Of a DNA stretch of 64,000 bases, positions 24,513 through 37,320 are shown piece by piece. Below the pieces are notes generated by a model. The model was not told the origin of the DNA. It made no database searches and was given only the letters and a program-made list of their open reading frames with translations. The position numbers and the translations under genes were made by a program. Origin of the DNA: Nageia nagi (lineage: Eukaryota; Pinophyta); NCBI GenBank assembly GCA_050084985.1, contig JBITNC010000001.1, positions 26,102,001-26,166,000 of the forward strand, in the 5' to 3' direction. How positions within the stretch are numbered: the stretch's first letter is position 1; each line of letters begins with the position of its first letter.

Positions 24513-26990
24513 ACATACTTCCATTTGAGGCTAACACACATCATGTTGCAAGACCTCTTGATGTGATTCATACTAATCTATGTGTATCCATAAGAGCTAG
24601 AAGATTTGATATTTTCTTCTATTTTTTTATGAATATTATAGAAATATATGGGTGTATATATTGAAGAAAAAGGGTGAAACCTTTAATTTTTGTAAGGAGT
24701 TCAAAGCTTGTGTGGAGAATTACACTAGTCATCATACCCATATTCTCCACTCATATCGAGGGGGATAATACCTATCAAATATTTTTTTCATTTATGAAGT
24801 AACATGGAATTCAATGAAAATTAATCATACCTTATATACCAAAATAAAATGGAGTTTGTGAAAGGAGAAATTGAACCATAGTTGGAATAGCGAGAAGTAT
24901 TCTGAAAGGTACAAAGATGAATGGAGCATTTTGGGCTTAAGTAGTAAACATTATAATATATATTCTTAATAGATAACTACAAAAGCTCTTAATGGCATGA
25001 ATCCACAAGATGCATGGATAAGATTAAAACCATCTATCTCTCATATTTGAGTATTTGGTTTTACTTCCTACATACATATTTCTAAAAGAATAAAGAAATA
25101 AGTTGGATGGCAACTCAAAGAGGTGTATTCATATCAGGTACAGTAATGAATCTAAATATTATAGACTCATGGATCCTACTACTTGAAATATTTATATAAC
25201 TAAAGGTGTCATTTTTATGACATGGGTGATTCTTTAACTAGAACACCTACAAAAACACCTACTCCTAACACTAGTCCCATTATCACTTCTAATGATGAGA
25301 GATAAGTTCTAGTTGTGAACTTACCACATGAGCCACATGATAACTCAAAAATTTTAAAATGGTACCAAAAGATACTGCAAGATTCACACTTGAGTGATCT
25401 ACTAAACATTTACATATTTATACTAAGGACATGAAGCATGGATTGTGAGGAATTGAACTTGATATTATTGATGAGAAAAATGATGAATATATATGAACCT
25501 AAAATAGTTCATGAATTCGTTCAAAAACCACATTGGAAATTAGCCATGGAGATCAAGTATGATGCATTAATAAAAAATGGCATGTGGAAGCTAGTAGAAC
25601 TTCCACCTAGTAAGAAGATAATTGGATGCAAATGGATGTTAAAATAAAGAATAAGGATGATGAAATACTCAATAAGCATAAGATATAACTAGCTACTAAA
25701 GGATATGCATAAGAGGAAGGTATCAACTATGAGGAGACATTTCCTCCCATAACAAGATAAAGATGATCAAAATTTATTTTGCAGTGGTTACATAATTTAG
25801 ATAAAAATTCCACCAGATGGATGTGAAGAGTACCTTTTTGAATAAAAACTGATAGGAGGATGTCTATATGTAATAAAATAAAGGATTTATTTTTTATCCA
25901 TACAAGGGAAAGGTGTGTAGTTTTATCAAGTATTTGTATGGTTTGAAATAGGATCCAAGATCCTTGTACATCAAAATTAATTAACACCTACTAAAAAATT
26001 GTTTTATTCAAATCCCATATGATTCTAATCTCTATCTTCAACAAATGGGAGGATTTAGCCATAATTATAGTATATGTTGATGAGTTGGTCATCATGGGGA
26101 ATATATAGGAGTTGATCCTATCTTGTAAATATGATATCAAAAATCATTTGATATGAATGATCTTGGTTTACTTCACTATTATTTTGGATTATAGTTTTGG
26201 AAAATGAAAGATTAAATCTTTTTTTCATTAATGAAGTTCACCAAGAGTTTGCTGGAGAAATTCATTATGAAAAATTGATAATCAATATATATGCAAATTG
26301 AATCTAGTTTATATTCATCATGCAATGATAGTTCTCCACTAAGAAATGTAGCTCTCCACTATCAATTGATTGGAGGGATAATTTACCTTGCATATACCAA
26401 ATGATATATTTTATATGTTGTTAGCTATCTTTCTAGGTTTATGCATGAACTGAAGAAAGCACATTAGAAAATAATTAAGAATGTATTTAGATATATTCAT
26501 AGTATAGATAGTTATGGCCTAAAGTATAAGAAGAATGATAAGCTATTCTTAATTAGAAGTATGGATGCAAATTATGGAGGATGCTTGGATGATAGGATAT
26601 CAACTACAAGATGTGTTCTTCCTTAAATATAGATCAATTTCTTAGGGTAGCAAGAAATAAAGCATCTCTTTAAAGTATACCATAGAGTCAAAATATCATG
26701 TTGTTGTAAATGTTATTTTTGAAGAATTATGGTAACATCATATTTTATCAGCTATCAGAATACCATAGAATCAACCTACCATTATGCAGTGTGACAATCA
26801 AGGTTTATTAAAACTAGTTTGAAATTTAATTTTTCATGAGGATGCTTAACACATTGAGATACATGTGCACTTCACACGGGATCATGTTTCATTACACAAT
26901 ATTCAACTTTGATACATTTCTATAAAAGATTAAGTGTTATATATTTTTACAAAATCTCTTAATTGTAGAAAGATTTAATACTTTAAAATC
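24513..26990 (+). mobile_element. Copia-1, 3' part: integrase, RT and RNase H
   Basis: This continues the copia-1 pol frame interrupted at 11124. The integrase runs from 24516 (ANTHHVARPLDVIHTNLC) through about 25150, with PKxNGVCERRN near 24850 as the conserved PQQNGVAERKN run. RT begins at about 25490 with the open stretch EPKIVHEFVQKPHWKLAME and KKIIGCKWMLK, and continues through NYEETFPPITR. The active site reads YVDELVIMGN at 26073 onward, so the second catalytic Asp is replaced by Glu. RNase H follows: CDNQGLLKLV and HIEIHVHFTRDHV near 26790-26890, and FTKSLN near 26945. Stops occur throughout. The pol end is followed almost directly by the LTR of gypsy element C. Confidence 0.88.
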
Positions 26991-27016
26991 TTCCTCTCTT
27001 GTTCTCTGAGGACAAA

Positions 27017-28245
27017 TGATCCAAAGATTAGATTTCAAGTGTGGATTTTTTTAAAGGTCATCATCATAGAATTGCTCTTACAATGATGTTTTTTTTGGTG
27101 TTATTTGGTATTTTACTACATTACTATGCATTTTTAGATATATTTCAAGAATTTCCATGAGTTTCCATGGGTTAAAAGGCTTGTTATGCTCTTTATCATG
27201 ATTTGGGACTTTGTTGCCAATGTTATCATATGCCATGGTATGAGAAATGTATTATTGTTATGTGGTATATCTTGCATTGATATCATCTTCATTGGAGTGC
27301 AACACTTCTTATGCTCATGTATTCTTTGTTAAAGTGAAAAACTTCTTTTACTAATACATCTTTACCAAAGTATGATACTTCTTATGCTGATGTAATCTTT
27401 ACTGAAGTACAACACATCTTATGTTAATGTCATCAACAACATGATAAGGAATTTAGTGTTAAATGCTTTGCCAAAGTGTGATATCTCTTTTGATAACATC
27501 ATCAAATTCACAATACAATATCCAATGTTGAGGCTTTCCATAGTACAATATAAGTGTTATTGATGTTACATGTTCATGGCATGGTGTTGGGAAATGGCTT
27601 GTCAGAGTGCCATAAATTAGGTGTTAACATCATCAACTATAGAATTTGATAACATCATTTTATGATTTAATTTTACAAAATCATAATGTATCTAATTGGA
27701 TAAAGGCTCAACATTATTGGAAATGGCTCGATGAACATTGATCTTCTCCTCCAATTGTTGTATGACCTACCACATGTTGAAAGTGTAGTTGAATCAATTA
27801 GAAATGAATTGAAACAACTTTAGGGATTAAAAGAGAGTTAAAGAGGCTATTGAAGGGGATAATGGAGTGTGAAAACTAGTTTCAAACTAAGTTCCATTAA
27901 GGTTTATTGATATTTGCATGTTGAAGGATCTAATCCTATGTTGAGGATATGGAAAATAATTTTGATTCTTATTGTCAATTTCTTCATTATAATTGATGGA
28001 TTTAATGGCTACTGTTATAGGGAATGTACTCTCACAATGAGAGGAACATATTAAATACTTATTTCAACTATTTTTGAATGTTTTTATCCACTCATTTTTA
28101 TTTACAATTACTATAGAGTGAATTAACTTGCATGTTAGTTGAATGGTTGATTCTCATCTCTGATTTTGTTTCCATACTCTGACATATAATAAATATATAG
28201 TTAATAATTTTATTTAAATCTCTCAAATTAGGAAATTATAGACTA
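27017..28245 (+). repeat. 5' LTR of gypsy element C
   Basis: About 1.23 kb, beginning TGATCCAAAG and ending GGAAATTATAGACTA. It aligns along its length with 32851-34072 but is strongly diverged, so the element is old. Between about 27270 and 27520 it contains diverged repeats of a roughly 45-bp unit (for example GTGCAACACTTCTTATGCT), also present in the 3' LTR. Confidence 0.88.
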
Positions 28246-28247
28246 TA

Positions 28248-28260
28248 TGGTATCAAAACT
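28248..28260 (+). other. Primer-binding site of element C
   Basis: TGGTATCAAAACT, two bases inside the 5' LTR, resembles the tRNA-iMet PBS with substitutions. Confidence 0.7.
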
Positions 28261-29320
28261 AAGTGAAAAATTTAAGACTGTGGATGCAAGGGAGAAGAAG
28301 CTAAGATTAAAATCCAATTCCTACAAATCTTGATATTGGAAGAAGGAGAAGAAGAGCATATCCAATAGATAATCTTCATGAAGAAGAGCCTCCTTCTTCT
28401 ATATAATATGATGTAAACATTAAAAGGAGATTCATTAACATGAAATAAAACTTGTGTAGACTCATAGAAATGATGAGACAATTTAGAAATGAGAGGCATC
28501 AAAATGGAGGAAGTTCATATAGAGACCAATCTTCAATTCTACCATCAATTAATCCTCTACCTTTCAAGATTGAGTCCAAAGTGGAGATTCCAAATTTTGG
28601 AGGAGAGGTGGATGCAAATAAGTTGAATAATTGATTAAAATAACTAGAAGTGTATTTTCATATGCAAGATGTTGTTGGTGTTCTTGCAAGAATTCCATTT
28701 GCTATATTGAAACTAGGTGGACATGCCTTGATGTGGTAGGAAGATCATAGTTACTCTTTGAGGCATGAATCTTGGGAGTAATTCAAGGTATTATTGAAGG
28801 AGAAATTATATCCCTTGGGATATCACAAGTAGTATATGATAGAATGGAAATTCTTGAGATAATAAATAGGCCAGATTGTTCAAGAATACACTACAAAGTT
28901 CAAAAATAAGCCATTATGTTGGTAATTTCTCTTAAAGATCCAAGTGTAGTGATAAATTAAATTGGAGGTTTGCATTCTCATTTGTTAAAAAATATTATGT
29001 TGTTTGATTATACTAACCTTGATAAAGTTTGTGTGCAAGCATAATATCTTAAAGAAGGTGGGAAACAAAGAAGGCAATTTGAAAACTCCAAAGGTGTTGG
29101 CTCTAGTAAACAATAAGAGAAAGGAAAAACCCATGATAAAGGGAAAATAAAATTGAAAGAAAATAATACTACCATTGCCATGAAATTTGGTAAGCATTAT
29201 TCTCATTATTATAAATATGGACATATTTTTGATAATTGTTTGGACCTTCATCCAAAAAATAAGGAACAACCATTGGTAGTTAGGAAATAAAAGAGAAAGA
29301 GTAAGAAGACTACTATGGTA
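28261..29320 (+). pseudogene. Gag of gypsy element C
   Basis: The capsid region starts near 28575 with KVEIPNFGGEVDANKLNN, a chromovirus-type Gag signature, and continues past a stop with QLEVYFHMQDV and LGGHALMW. The run VQEYTTKFKN lies near 28880. A zinc-knuckle remnant, HYYKYGHIFDNCLDLHP, is at about 29205-29255, with the first Cys residues changed to Tyr. Only 28452-28634 is an uninterrupted frame; the rest is broken by stops. Confidence 0.8.
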
Positions 29321-31330
29321 ACAAAAGGTGAGACAATAAATGATAGATATAATGTTGATAATGAGATCACTTATTTTACTATATAGAGGTAATATAGTTA
29401 TAATAATGAAAAGCATAAGATGCAATTGTTTCATATTAAAATATAAGTAAAGAACACAATAATAAACTCTATATTTGACCTTGGTTCTAGGCCAAACTTA
29501 TTTTCAAGAGTTGGGTTAACAATTTTGAAGTGGATACTTTCAATCACCCTCATCCATATACTTTGGGTTGGTTGAAAAATGAAACAATAATTCAAGTAAC
29601 AAGGTAATTTAAGTTGAGTTTTACTATCAGTAAGAACTTCATTAATGAAGTGGTGGTCGATGTAGTCCCTCTTGACATATGTGGTGTTGTTTGTGGTAAC
29701 CCTTATTTGTAGGATCAAGATGCAATTTAATTTAGAAAATTGAACTAGTACAAACTTGTAAAGAATAGTGTTTCTTGTGAAATAAATTCTCATCGAAGTA
29801 GGAAGAATATGTACTTGGTAAAAATAAGTTAGACTAAAATACTTATCCATTCTAATATGAATTCATGATTGCTATGATACAACCAAAGGAGGTTGTGAAC
29901 TATAGAGGACTAACTATAGTGTTGGGTACTAAATCAACATTACATGAGGAGGATAAGCAAATTTAGATTTTGTTAGAGGATTTTGATGAGTTATTTAAAA
30001 ATCATAAGGGAATTCCACCCAAACATACCATCCAACATGAAATCCAGTTGATGCTAGATGCCAATCTTCCTAATATTAGATTGTATAGGCAATATATGAC
30101 TGAGAGGAAGGAGGTAAAGAGATAGATATATGAATTACTTGATCAAGTAGTGATAAAATCCAACACACCAACCTATGGTTCACATGTTATCCTTATGCAA
30201 AAATGGAAAAAGGATGGATCATGGAGGATGTGCATTGACTACCGAGCATTGAACAATATTATCATCAAGAACAAATACTCATTAGCAGTGATTGATGATC
30301 TTATGGATTAGTTGCAAAAAGGTAATTTTTTTACCAATTTGGTTTTATGAATTGATTATATCAAAGTTCAAATCAAATAGGAAGACATATGTAAGACTGC
30401 ATTCAAAACTAGAGAGGGGTTGTTTGAATGGCTTGTATTTTCTTTTGGACAATGCAATGCTCTAGCCACTTTCATGTGTATGATGAATGAGGTATTTAGG
30501 CCCTTTATTGATAAATAATTATTTTTTTACTTAGATGATATAATTATGTATAGTCAGTCTTAGGTAGATTATATAGTGCACCTAAAACAAGCATTGCAAA
30601 CTTTATAAAAGAAAAAGCCATTATTGAAGATAAGAAAATATGAGTTTGGCAAGAAATATTTGGTCTACCTTGGACACATTATTGGTGATGTGTAGTTGAG
30701 GATTGATCCTTATAAGGTGAGGATCATTATTTATTATCTAAGACCTAATAATATCATAGAGATAAGGATATTATTTGGAGCTACATAATACTTTATAAGA
30801 TTCTTTACCAACTTTTCAATCATAGGCTCTCCATTGCATGGCATAACTTGTAAAAGGTTTGATTTCCAATGGGTAAGGAAACAACAAAGTGCATTTGACA
30901 CCTTGAAGGAAAAAATTATTAATACATGTAGCATTTCCTAATTTACAACAACCTTTTAAGATATAAACAAATTCTAGTGAGTATGCAATTGGAGTAGTGT
31001 TGATTGAAGCGAGGAAACTAGTATGTTATCATTATGAGAAGCTTAGTGGTGCATTGTTAAACTATATAATATATGATTAATAACTATTTTATGTAGTTAA
31101 AGTTGTTAATAAAAGGAAACATTACTTAATTGGTAAGGATACCATCATACCTATTGACCACCACCCATTGCAAACTCAATCCAAATTGCAAAAAGCAAGA
31201 CACTTTATGTGGATGGATTTATTGCAACAATACCACCTCATAGTAAAGTATAAAAAGTGAAGTAAAAATAAAAATGTAGACATATTATCTAGGCCACCAA
31301 TACAAACTATTATTTCACTTCTAAGTACTA
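29321..31330 (+). pseudogene. Protease, RT and RNase H of gypsy element C
   Basis: A protease remnant lies near 29455-29520 (SIFDLGSRPNLFS, in place of DTGSxxNFI). RT begins around 30030 (HTIQHEIQLMLDA). The runs TPTYGSHVILMQKWKKDGSWRM and CIDYRALNNIIIKNKY (about 30168-30280) match gypsy RT strongly. The catalytic motif is FYLDDIIMYS, with YLDD at 30528-30539. GKKYLVYLGHII follows near 30650, then RNase H with FDFQWxRKQQSAFDTLKEKI near 30860-30915. Many stops (often TAG or TAA for Gln or Trp codons) have accumulated. The order protease-RT-RNase H-integrase fits Ty3/gypsy. Confidence 0.87.
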
Positions 31331-32330
31331 TTCTTAAATATTTTTCCTTTTATTCAAGAATCATACAAACACTAATATCTTAATGATCTTGATTTCGAGG
31401 ATACTTATTTGAAGTTAATTTAGAAACATAGATGTTATGATGATAGTGATTATTTATGAATAAGGGATTGTTGTATAAGGGAAATTCCTTGTGTATGCCA
31501 TAAGGATAAAGAGTACAACTCATTAGAGAAGTCCATACATCTCAAATTTCTACACACTTAAGAGTGGGTAAGATAATGGCTAACTTGCAAAGATATGTGT
31601 ATTAGCACAAAATGCTAGAGCACGTTGCAAAATGCATTAGGGGGTGTGTTTTATGTTGCAAAAGTAAGCCTAGTAACAAAAATTTGGGGTTATATTAATC
31701 TTTTCTTATTCCTAGAAATAATTGGAATACCATATTCATGGGCTTTGTGGATGGTTAACCTATGAAAAAAGCAACATGACTATTTCCTTATTATTGTTGA
31801 TAGATTTAACAAGATGTTTATTTTAATACCATGAAAGAAGACTATAGCTGGATAAATTGCAACAAAATTATTTTTTTCCATGTGTGGGTACATTTTAGAC
31901 TACATAATTCTATTATTTCAGATAGGCATAGTAAGTTCTTAAGTAAGTTACAGAAAACCTTATGGGAAAAAATGGACACTAAGTTAAAAATAAGAATAAC
32001 CTTTCACCCTCAAACTAATGGCCAAATTAAGGTTGTGAATAGTACTATTATGCAGTTGCTTAGGGGGTACTACAACAAACATCTTAATTCATGGGATAAA
32101 CATCTTGCATACATTCAACATTCTTAAAATAGGGAAGTACACACTTTCAAGAGTAAGATACCATTTGAAATATATTTTGGGTACCTTCCATATTCACTAT
32201 TTGATTATGTTTTTTGGTAGCAAACTAATTCTGATAAAACCTTGGATAAGAAAGAGCAACAAGTTGAGAAATTCATTTAAAAAATGAACTTATTGATCTC
32301 AAGGTGCAAGAAAAACTTAAAATAAGTCAA
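31331..32330 (+). pseudogene. Integrase of gypsy element C
   Basis: The zinc-binding part lies near 31560-31670 (LCCKSKPSN, where family members have CxxCQxxK). The core lies at 31830-32130, where a 98-codon open stretch includes VWVHFRLHNSIISDRHSKF (the second catalytic Asp in SDR) and FHPQTNGQIKVVN with the following catalytic region. It then continues as HLAYIQHS and, after a shift, PFEIYFGYLP. The catalytic Glu usually found at TDGQTE is Lys here. Order and spacing match chromovirus integrases. Confidence 0.87.
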
Positions 32331-32812
32331 GCCAAATATAAACTAAGGCATGATATACCTAAGAATGATCACAAGTTTCAAGTTGGTGATCAGGTTTGGT
32401 TACATATCACAAAAAAAAGGTTAGAGGAACCTTCAAATAAGTTGAATCCAATCAGGTATGAGATTCTTAAGATCATTAATAAAGTGAAAAAAATGTCTTC
32501 ATACTTGATTTACTTACCTACATGCAAATTTATTCAATTATTAATGTTGAACACCTAAAGTTCTTTGAACCTTCCATGATAACTAAGGATGAAGTTGAGT
32601 CAAGTACAATGTTAACATCCACTGAAGATATTGCACCTATCACAATGGATGATATGAAGGAAGATTCAATGTTGCAAAAGAAATTAAGGTGTACAAAGAA
32701 AGGATATCAAGAAATTTGGCTTGTTGGGTTGAAAGGGAAGCTTCTAAGAATAACAAAGTGGTATGATAAGAGCAAGGTTGAAGAATTATTTCCTTACATT
32801 ATCTTGACGTAA
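32331..32812 (+). pseudogene. C-terminal integrase tail with chromodomain-like end, element C
   Basis: The frame 32304-32558 includes KFQVGDQVWLHITKKRLEE and KLNPIRYEILKII, the GPY/F-like C-terminal integrase module. The overlapping frame 32522-32812 gives HLKFFEPSM and then, in its last 40 residues, KKGYQEIWLVGLKGKLLRITKW and VEELFPYII. This resembles a plant chromovirus chromodomain (RRGxxxxWLVxWKGxPxxxATW). The switch between the two frames implies a frameshift near 32530. In chromoviruses this domain directs integration to modified chromatin; here it is a relic. Confidence 0.75.
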
Positions 32813-32837
32813 ACATTTATGGATAAAATGTACTTCC

Positions 32838-32850
32838 CATTGGGGAGGTA
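32838..32850 (+). other. Polypurine tract of element C
   Basis: CATTGGGGAGGTA directly precedes the TG of the 3' LTR, as expected of a plus-strand primer. Confidence 0.7.
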
Positions 32851-34072
32851 TGATTCAAAGATAAAGATTGTGAGTATGGATTTTTCCAATAATCATATGA
32901 TAAAATCTAATCTTATAATGATGTTTATATGTTGTTATTTGGTGTTTATTGCATTATCATGAGTTACCAAACATGTGTGAAGCATTACCATGAGTTTACA
33001 CTAGATAGAAGGTATGTTACACTCTTTGTTAGAATTTAGGACTCTATTGCTAATGTCATCATCTACCATAGTTTGGGAAATGCATCATAACTATGTGGTA
33101 TCTCTTACACTAACATAATATTTGTTGGAGTTTGACACTTCTTATGGTAACAACATCTTCTATAGATTGTGACACTTCTTATGATGATATCATATTCATT
33201 GGAGTGTGGCACTTCTCATGCTAATGTCATATTCATAACAGTGTGATACCTCTTGTTCTAAAGTTATCAACCTAATGATATGATGTTTAGTGTTAAAGGA
33301 TTTACCATAGTATGATATCTCTTCTACCAATGTCATCAACTTCATGATATGACATGAAGTGTTGAGGCTTACTAGAGTGCAACATAGGTGTTGTTGATGT
33401 CACATATTTGTAATGCAATGTTGGGAAATGGCTTTCTTGAGTGTGGTAAATTAGGTGTTGATGTCATCAACTATAGGATGCAATAACATTATTTTATGAC
33501 TTGAAATTGCAAAATCATAGTACGAATACCTAGATAAAGGGTTAATATTATTAGAAATGACCTAACAACCATTGATATTCTCCTCTAACCATTATACAAC
33601 CTAACATATATTGAAAGTACAGTTAGATTATTTAGAAATGAACTGAAATGGATTCAAGGGTTAAAAGGGAGTTTGAGAGGCTATTGAAGGAGTATGAAAA
33701 CTAGTTGTAGATTGAGTTCTATTAAGGTTTATTGATGTTTGCATGTTGAAGTATCTAATCCTATGTTGAGGAAATTAAAAAGGAGTTTGATTCTTATTGT
33801 AAATTTCTTCATGGTAATTGATGGATTTGATGGCTTCTATTATAGGACACATACTCTCACAATGAGAGGAACCTCTTAAATACTTGTATAAACTATTTGA
33901 GTATGTTTGTGTTATTTCATTCCTATTTAGAATTATACTAGAGTGAATTAACTTGCATGTTAATCAAATGGTTGATGTGCATCTCTAGTTTTGTTTCCAT
34001 ACTTTGACATATAATAAATCTATATAGTCAATGATTTCCTTGAAAGATATCAACTTAGGAAATTATAGATCA
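32851..34072 (+). repeat. 3' LTR of gypsy element C
   Basis: It aligns with 27017-28245 and ends GGAAATTATAGATCA. The flanking bases (ACAAA on the left, ACCTA on the right) match at only three of five positions, so a target duplication is possible but not proven. The roughly 45-bp internal repeats recur at about 33110-33350. Confidence 0.86.
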
Positions 34073-34415
34073 ACCTAATGTATTATAGGGGGGAAACATT
34101 AGAATAAATATATATATATATATTAAGTATCTAGCATTAAATAAATATTTATATTGATAAATATTTATTTAACATTATTAAAGAGTTACTCTATTTAATA
34201 TTAAGGTTTCTTCATAGTTCATTATTCTATGGGAATGTAACTCCCAATAAATATGTATTTAAACCTATTTTTAAATTAATGGAATAAATATCACTTATTT
34301 CAAATAAATTATATGATATTTAAATCAAACTACTAATATTACCATTATTATTTAATCTTATTATTAATTGGTCATGTATACATGTTAATCAACAATCCTA
34401 ACCTCATAAACACAA
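34073..34415 (+). other. Probable copia-1 3' end: polypurine tract and LTR remnant
   Basis: TATAGGGGGGAAAC (34086-34097) looks like a copia polypurine tract. The following ATTAGAATAAATAT resembles the TGTTAGAATATAT start of LTR D. This suggests that element C inserted between the copia-1 pol end (26990) and its polypurine tract, and that a copia-1 3' LTR begins near 34097. The LTR is then A+T-rich and is interrupted by the Mutator-like element at 34416, possibly resuming at 35509. No second copy of this LTR is visible, so the call is tentative. Confidence 0.5.
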
Positions 34416-35499
34416 GGGAAAATTACTAAAATATCTTTGATAAATAACTTATTTACTAAAATGGCCTTGAAAAATTTATATTTACAAAAATTACCCTATG
34501 GGTTTTATTTAGTTTGACCATTATGAACACATCCCACCAACAAGCCCTTACCTCTACCTCTAAACTCTTCTCTTGATCATAGACATGGTCAAGCTTACTT
34601 TTGCTCCATGGTGTTTGGCGCACTAGAAAATGTGATGATGTTGAGCTCTTTGATATGGTTGAGCTCTTCTATGTCCTTGTAGTTTTAGTTTTACTCAATC
34701 ATGCTCCATATGAGTATCATCATGGTGAAGTTTAAATGAAATTGATATTTAATATGGTCTCCACTATCATAGTATCCTCCCACTAGATTACATCATCAGA
34801 AATTCCATTTGATAGTCCTTAATTACCACTCCATAACATATTATTTCTTTTTGATAGACTCCTTTTGCAACCATCACCAAAATTTAAATATATCGATAAT
34901 GAAAAATAAGATAGATTTTATTTTAGTGGGAATTCACTTACACTTTTGGACATTATAGAATTAAAAATCCTTATGAAGGGTGATCGTATAATTCTAAAGA
35001 GGAGTTAATATATCATGGGGATTGGGAGATTTTTTGTGATAAAAATTGTGAGATTGGAAAAAATGAAGATGAAGTTGAAGTTGTAGAAGATCCACTTGAA
35101 GACCTTGGTGCTACAAATGATATAGCCCATATCTACATATTTATTATTTTTAGAGTTGATCGATGAGTCCAAAAGTTAACTCTATTGAGTCTTATCTAAC
35201 TTTCTCTAGAGGGAACCTCTATTAAGACATATACATTTTCTCCTATCATCATTAGTTAGAGACTCTACTCTAATCTCAAATGACCCTCCCATTGTTGTGA
35301 GCACTATGGAGCATAAGAAAACTTTGTCATGCCTATGGTAGAGATAAGAGTTTGGAGGGGGAGACAAGGACTTGGTGGTGGTATGAGATGGAAATGGTAA
35401 AACTAAATAAAAACCAAAGAATCAATTTTGTAAATATAAATTTATCAGGATCATTTTAGTAAATAAGTCATTTGGCAAGGCTATTTTAGTAATTTTCCC
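34416..35499. mobile_element. Non-autonomous Mutator-like element with long inverted ends
   Basis: The termini are inverted repeats beginning GGGAAAATTACTAAAATA. The outer 74 bases (34416-34489 against the reverse complement of 35426-35499) match closely. Weaker complementarity continues to about 34615 and 35300 (CTCTAAACTCTT and AAGAGTTTGGAG, then TGCTCCAT and ATGGAGCA), giving ends of roughly 200 bp. The flanking nonamers TAAACACAA (34407-34415) and TAAATATAA (35500-35508) differ only by two C-to-T changes, the 9-bp target duplication expected of Mutator-like transposons. The 680-bp interior has no transposase and no recognisable captured gene. Confidence 0.82.
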
Positions 35500-35508
35500 T
35501 AAATATAA

Positions 35509-35869
35509 AAATGATTATCATACTTAATTTGACACCCACTATCAACCTACATTTAATAAAAATATTCATGTTATCCTATGTCTTGTTGTTAATGCATAAA
35601 CCAAGTTTGAAACCATGTAATATATCTTATTCCATAATGCTTCCATGTTCAAAACAACAATCATGGTAAAATAAGCTACAAAGCGAAATGTTGAAATATA
35701 TAAACATGTGATAATTTAAAATAATATATAAATAAAAATATATTCACATTCTTTAACCATAAATTTATTTGAGATTTATGTAGTTTCTTTCTTTTACTTA
35801 AAAGGTTAAAAAAATATTACAAAAAAAATTAAGTTATACATATGCTTTTGGTAACCTACCTATTTTGGC
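35509..35869. other. Unassigned A+T-rich sequence
   Basis: This may be the continuation of the copia-1 3' LTR after the Mutator-like insertion. No LTR end is recognisable. Confidence 0.3.
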
Positions 35870-37320
35870 AAGGCTCAAAATGAAGCTCAAATTCGTTTCT
35901 TTGTCTATCTAAATTATTACTATTATAATTTTTGTTAATCATCCTCTTTATTCAACATTTCCTTCTATTTCACCAATCTCCATCTCAAGTCTATAAATTC
36001 CTCTTATTCATTTATGCTCCCTTTCTTATTTCTCATTTTGTAGTTATTTCTAGAGTTGTGTCCTTATTTTTACTTCATCCTCTTTTATTTCAAAGTCAAC
36101 CTGAATTTTAATCTACAAGATCTCTACTAGTTCCCTTATAAATGTTCCCCAAATTCTCTTATCTACAACAAATTATTCTTTAAGAATCCTACAATTACAT
36201 TCTAACCATATCCGTCAATAGATGAAACCTATTCCCAAATTCCAAGCTATATTCAAGGTATTATATTTGAATGCATTTATATTTCAATAATTACAAATGA
36301 GGTTTTAGTAAGAATAGGCCTTTATATCTAGCTATAACTATTGTGCCACCAAATTCATATAATTCAAGCATAGTGATACTAAAAAAGAAGATGATCCATC
36401 ATTTTCTCCACTTGGTGGAACATTACACATCGTTGGGTCCAACATATATACATCTACTCAAGTTTTATTGATTGATGATGCTATTATGTATAACCAACCA
36501 TATAATATAGTTTATCTTTGGTAACCCTTTGGGTTTTCATAGCTTCAACTAGGGAGGGTTTATAAAGGTTTTTGCTCTTCAAATTTTCCTTTGTTTTAAC
36601 CTTCTTTGACTATGTAAATTACTAATTGACCATGTTCCCAAGTTAGTTGATTAGTCCATTCCTCCTTGATCACCTCGTTCTATCTAAGAATTATTTTAAT
36701 TATATTTCTACTCGCTCCATTCTTCCCTTTATCCTTCCTTCCACTAATTAGCATTGGCTTGTTGTTGATGTGGTTGTTTGAGGTAATAACTTGTGAGATG
36801 TCATCCTTTTCTTTTAACATTTTTCTCTTAGAGTTAGTAAGTGGAGGTATTGATTAGTTATGGAGGAAAGGGTGGGGGTTGGGGTGCGATTATTCCTATG
36901 AATCATCCCATACTTATTCTTTCCTATCATCACCTACTTTCTAGTATACTTCTTTTCTTATAGGTATTACCTCTTTCTTTATTGCTTTCCAATCTTTGAA
37001 CCTTATTTTGTTATTGGGAGATGGGGGAGATCTTCTATATTTTATGAGGGATAATATTTATCTTTAAAAATTTTCCTTTAAAGTTGATTTTGATGATTTA
37101 TCCATATCCAATATACCTTATTTATGAGGGATTAATTGTTTGTTGTATTTCTCTAATTATAAGGTATCTTGCTTCCTTTGGTTGGTAGAACTTATCCCAA
37201 TTGACTAGATATTTTTTGTGGACCTTCTACATTCCAAACCATATAAAATATCTCATCACCTTATCCAAATATTTGAATATATTTTTGGGCTCCCAAAATG
37301 AAGAATTTATACACTAAAAT
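35870..37320 (-). pseudogene. LINE ORF2, C-terminal part with zf-RVT remnant
   Basis: The minus strand near 36440-36345 reads CVMFHQVEKMMDHLLF followed by YHYA and IIW. This fits the zinc-binding zf-RVT module (CxxCxxxxETxxHLFxxCxxxxxIW) found at the C-terminus of plant L1-type ORF2 proteins. The remainder is broken by stops. The 3' end and poly(A) tail of the LINE, expected at the left side, could not be located. The element is continuous with the RT remnant at 37835-38570 once the solo LTR is removed. Confidence 0.65.

Noticed and set aside
27012-34077. Target-site duplication for gypsy element C (ACAAA and ACCTA)
   Set aside because: Only three of five bases agree, so it is not reported as established.
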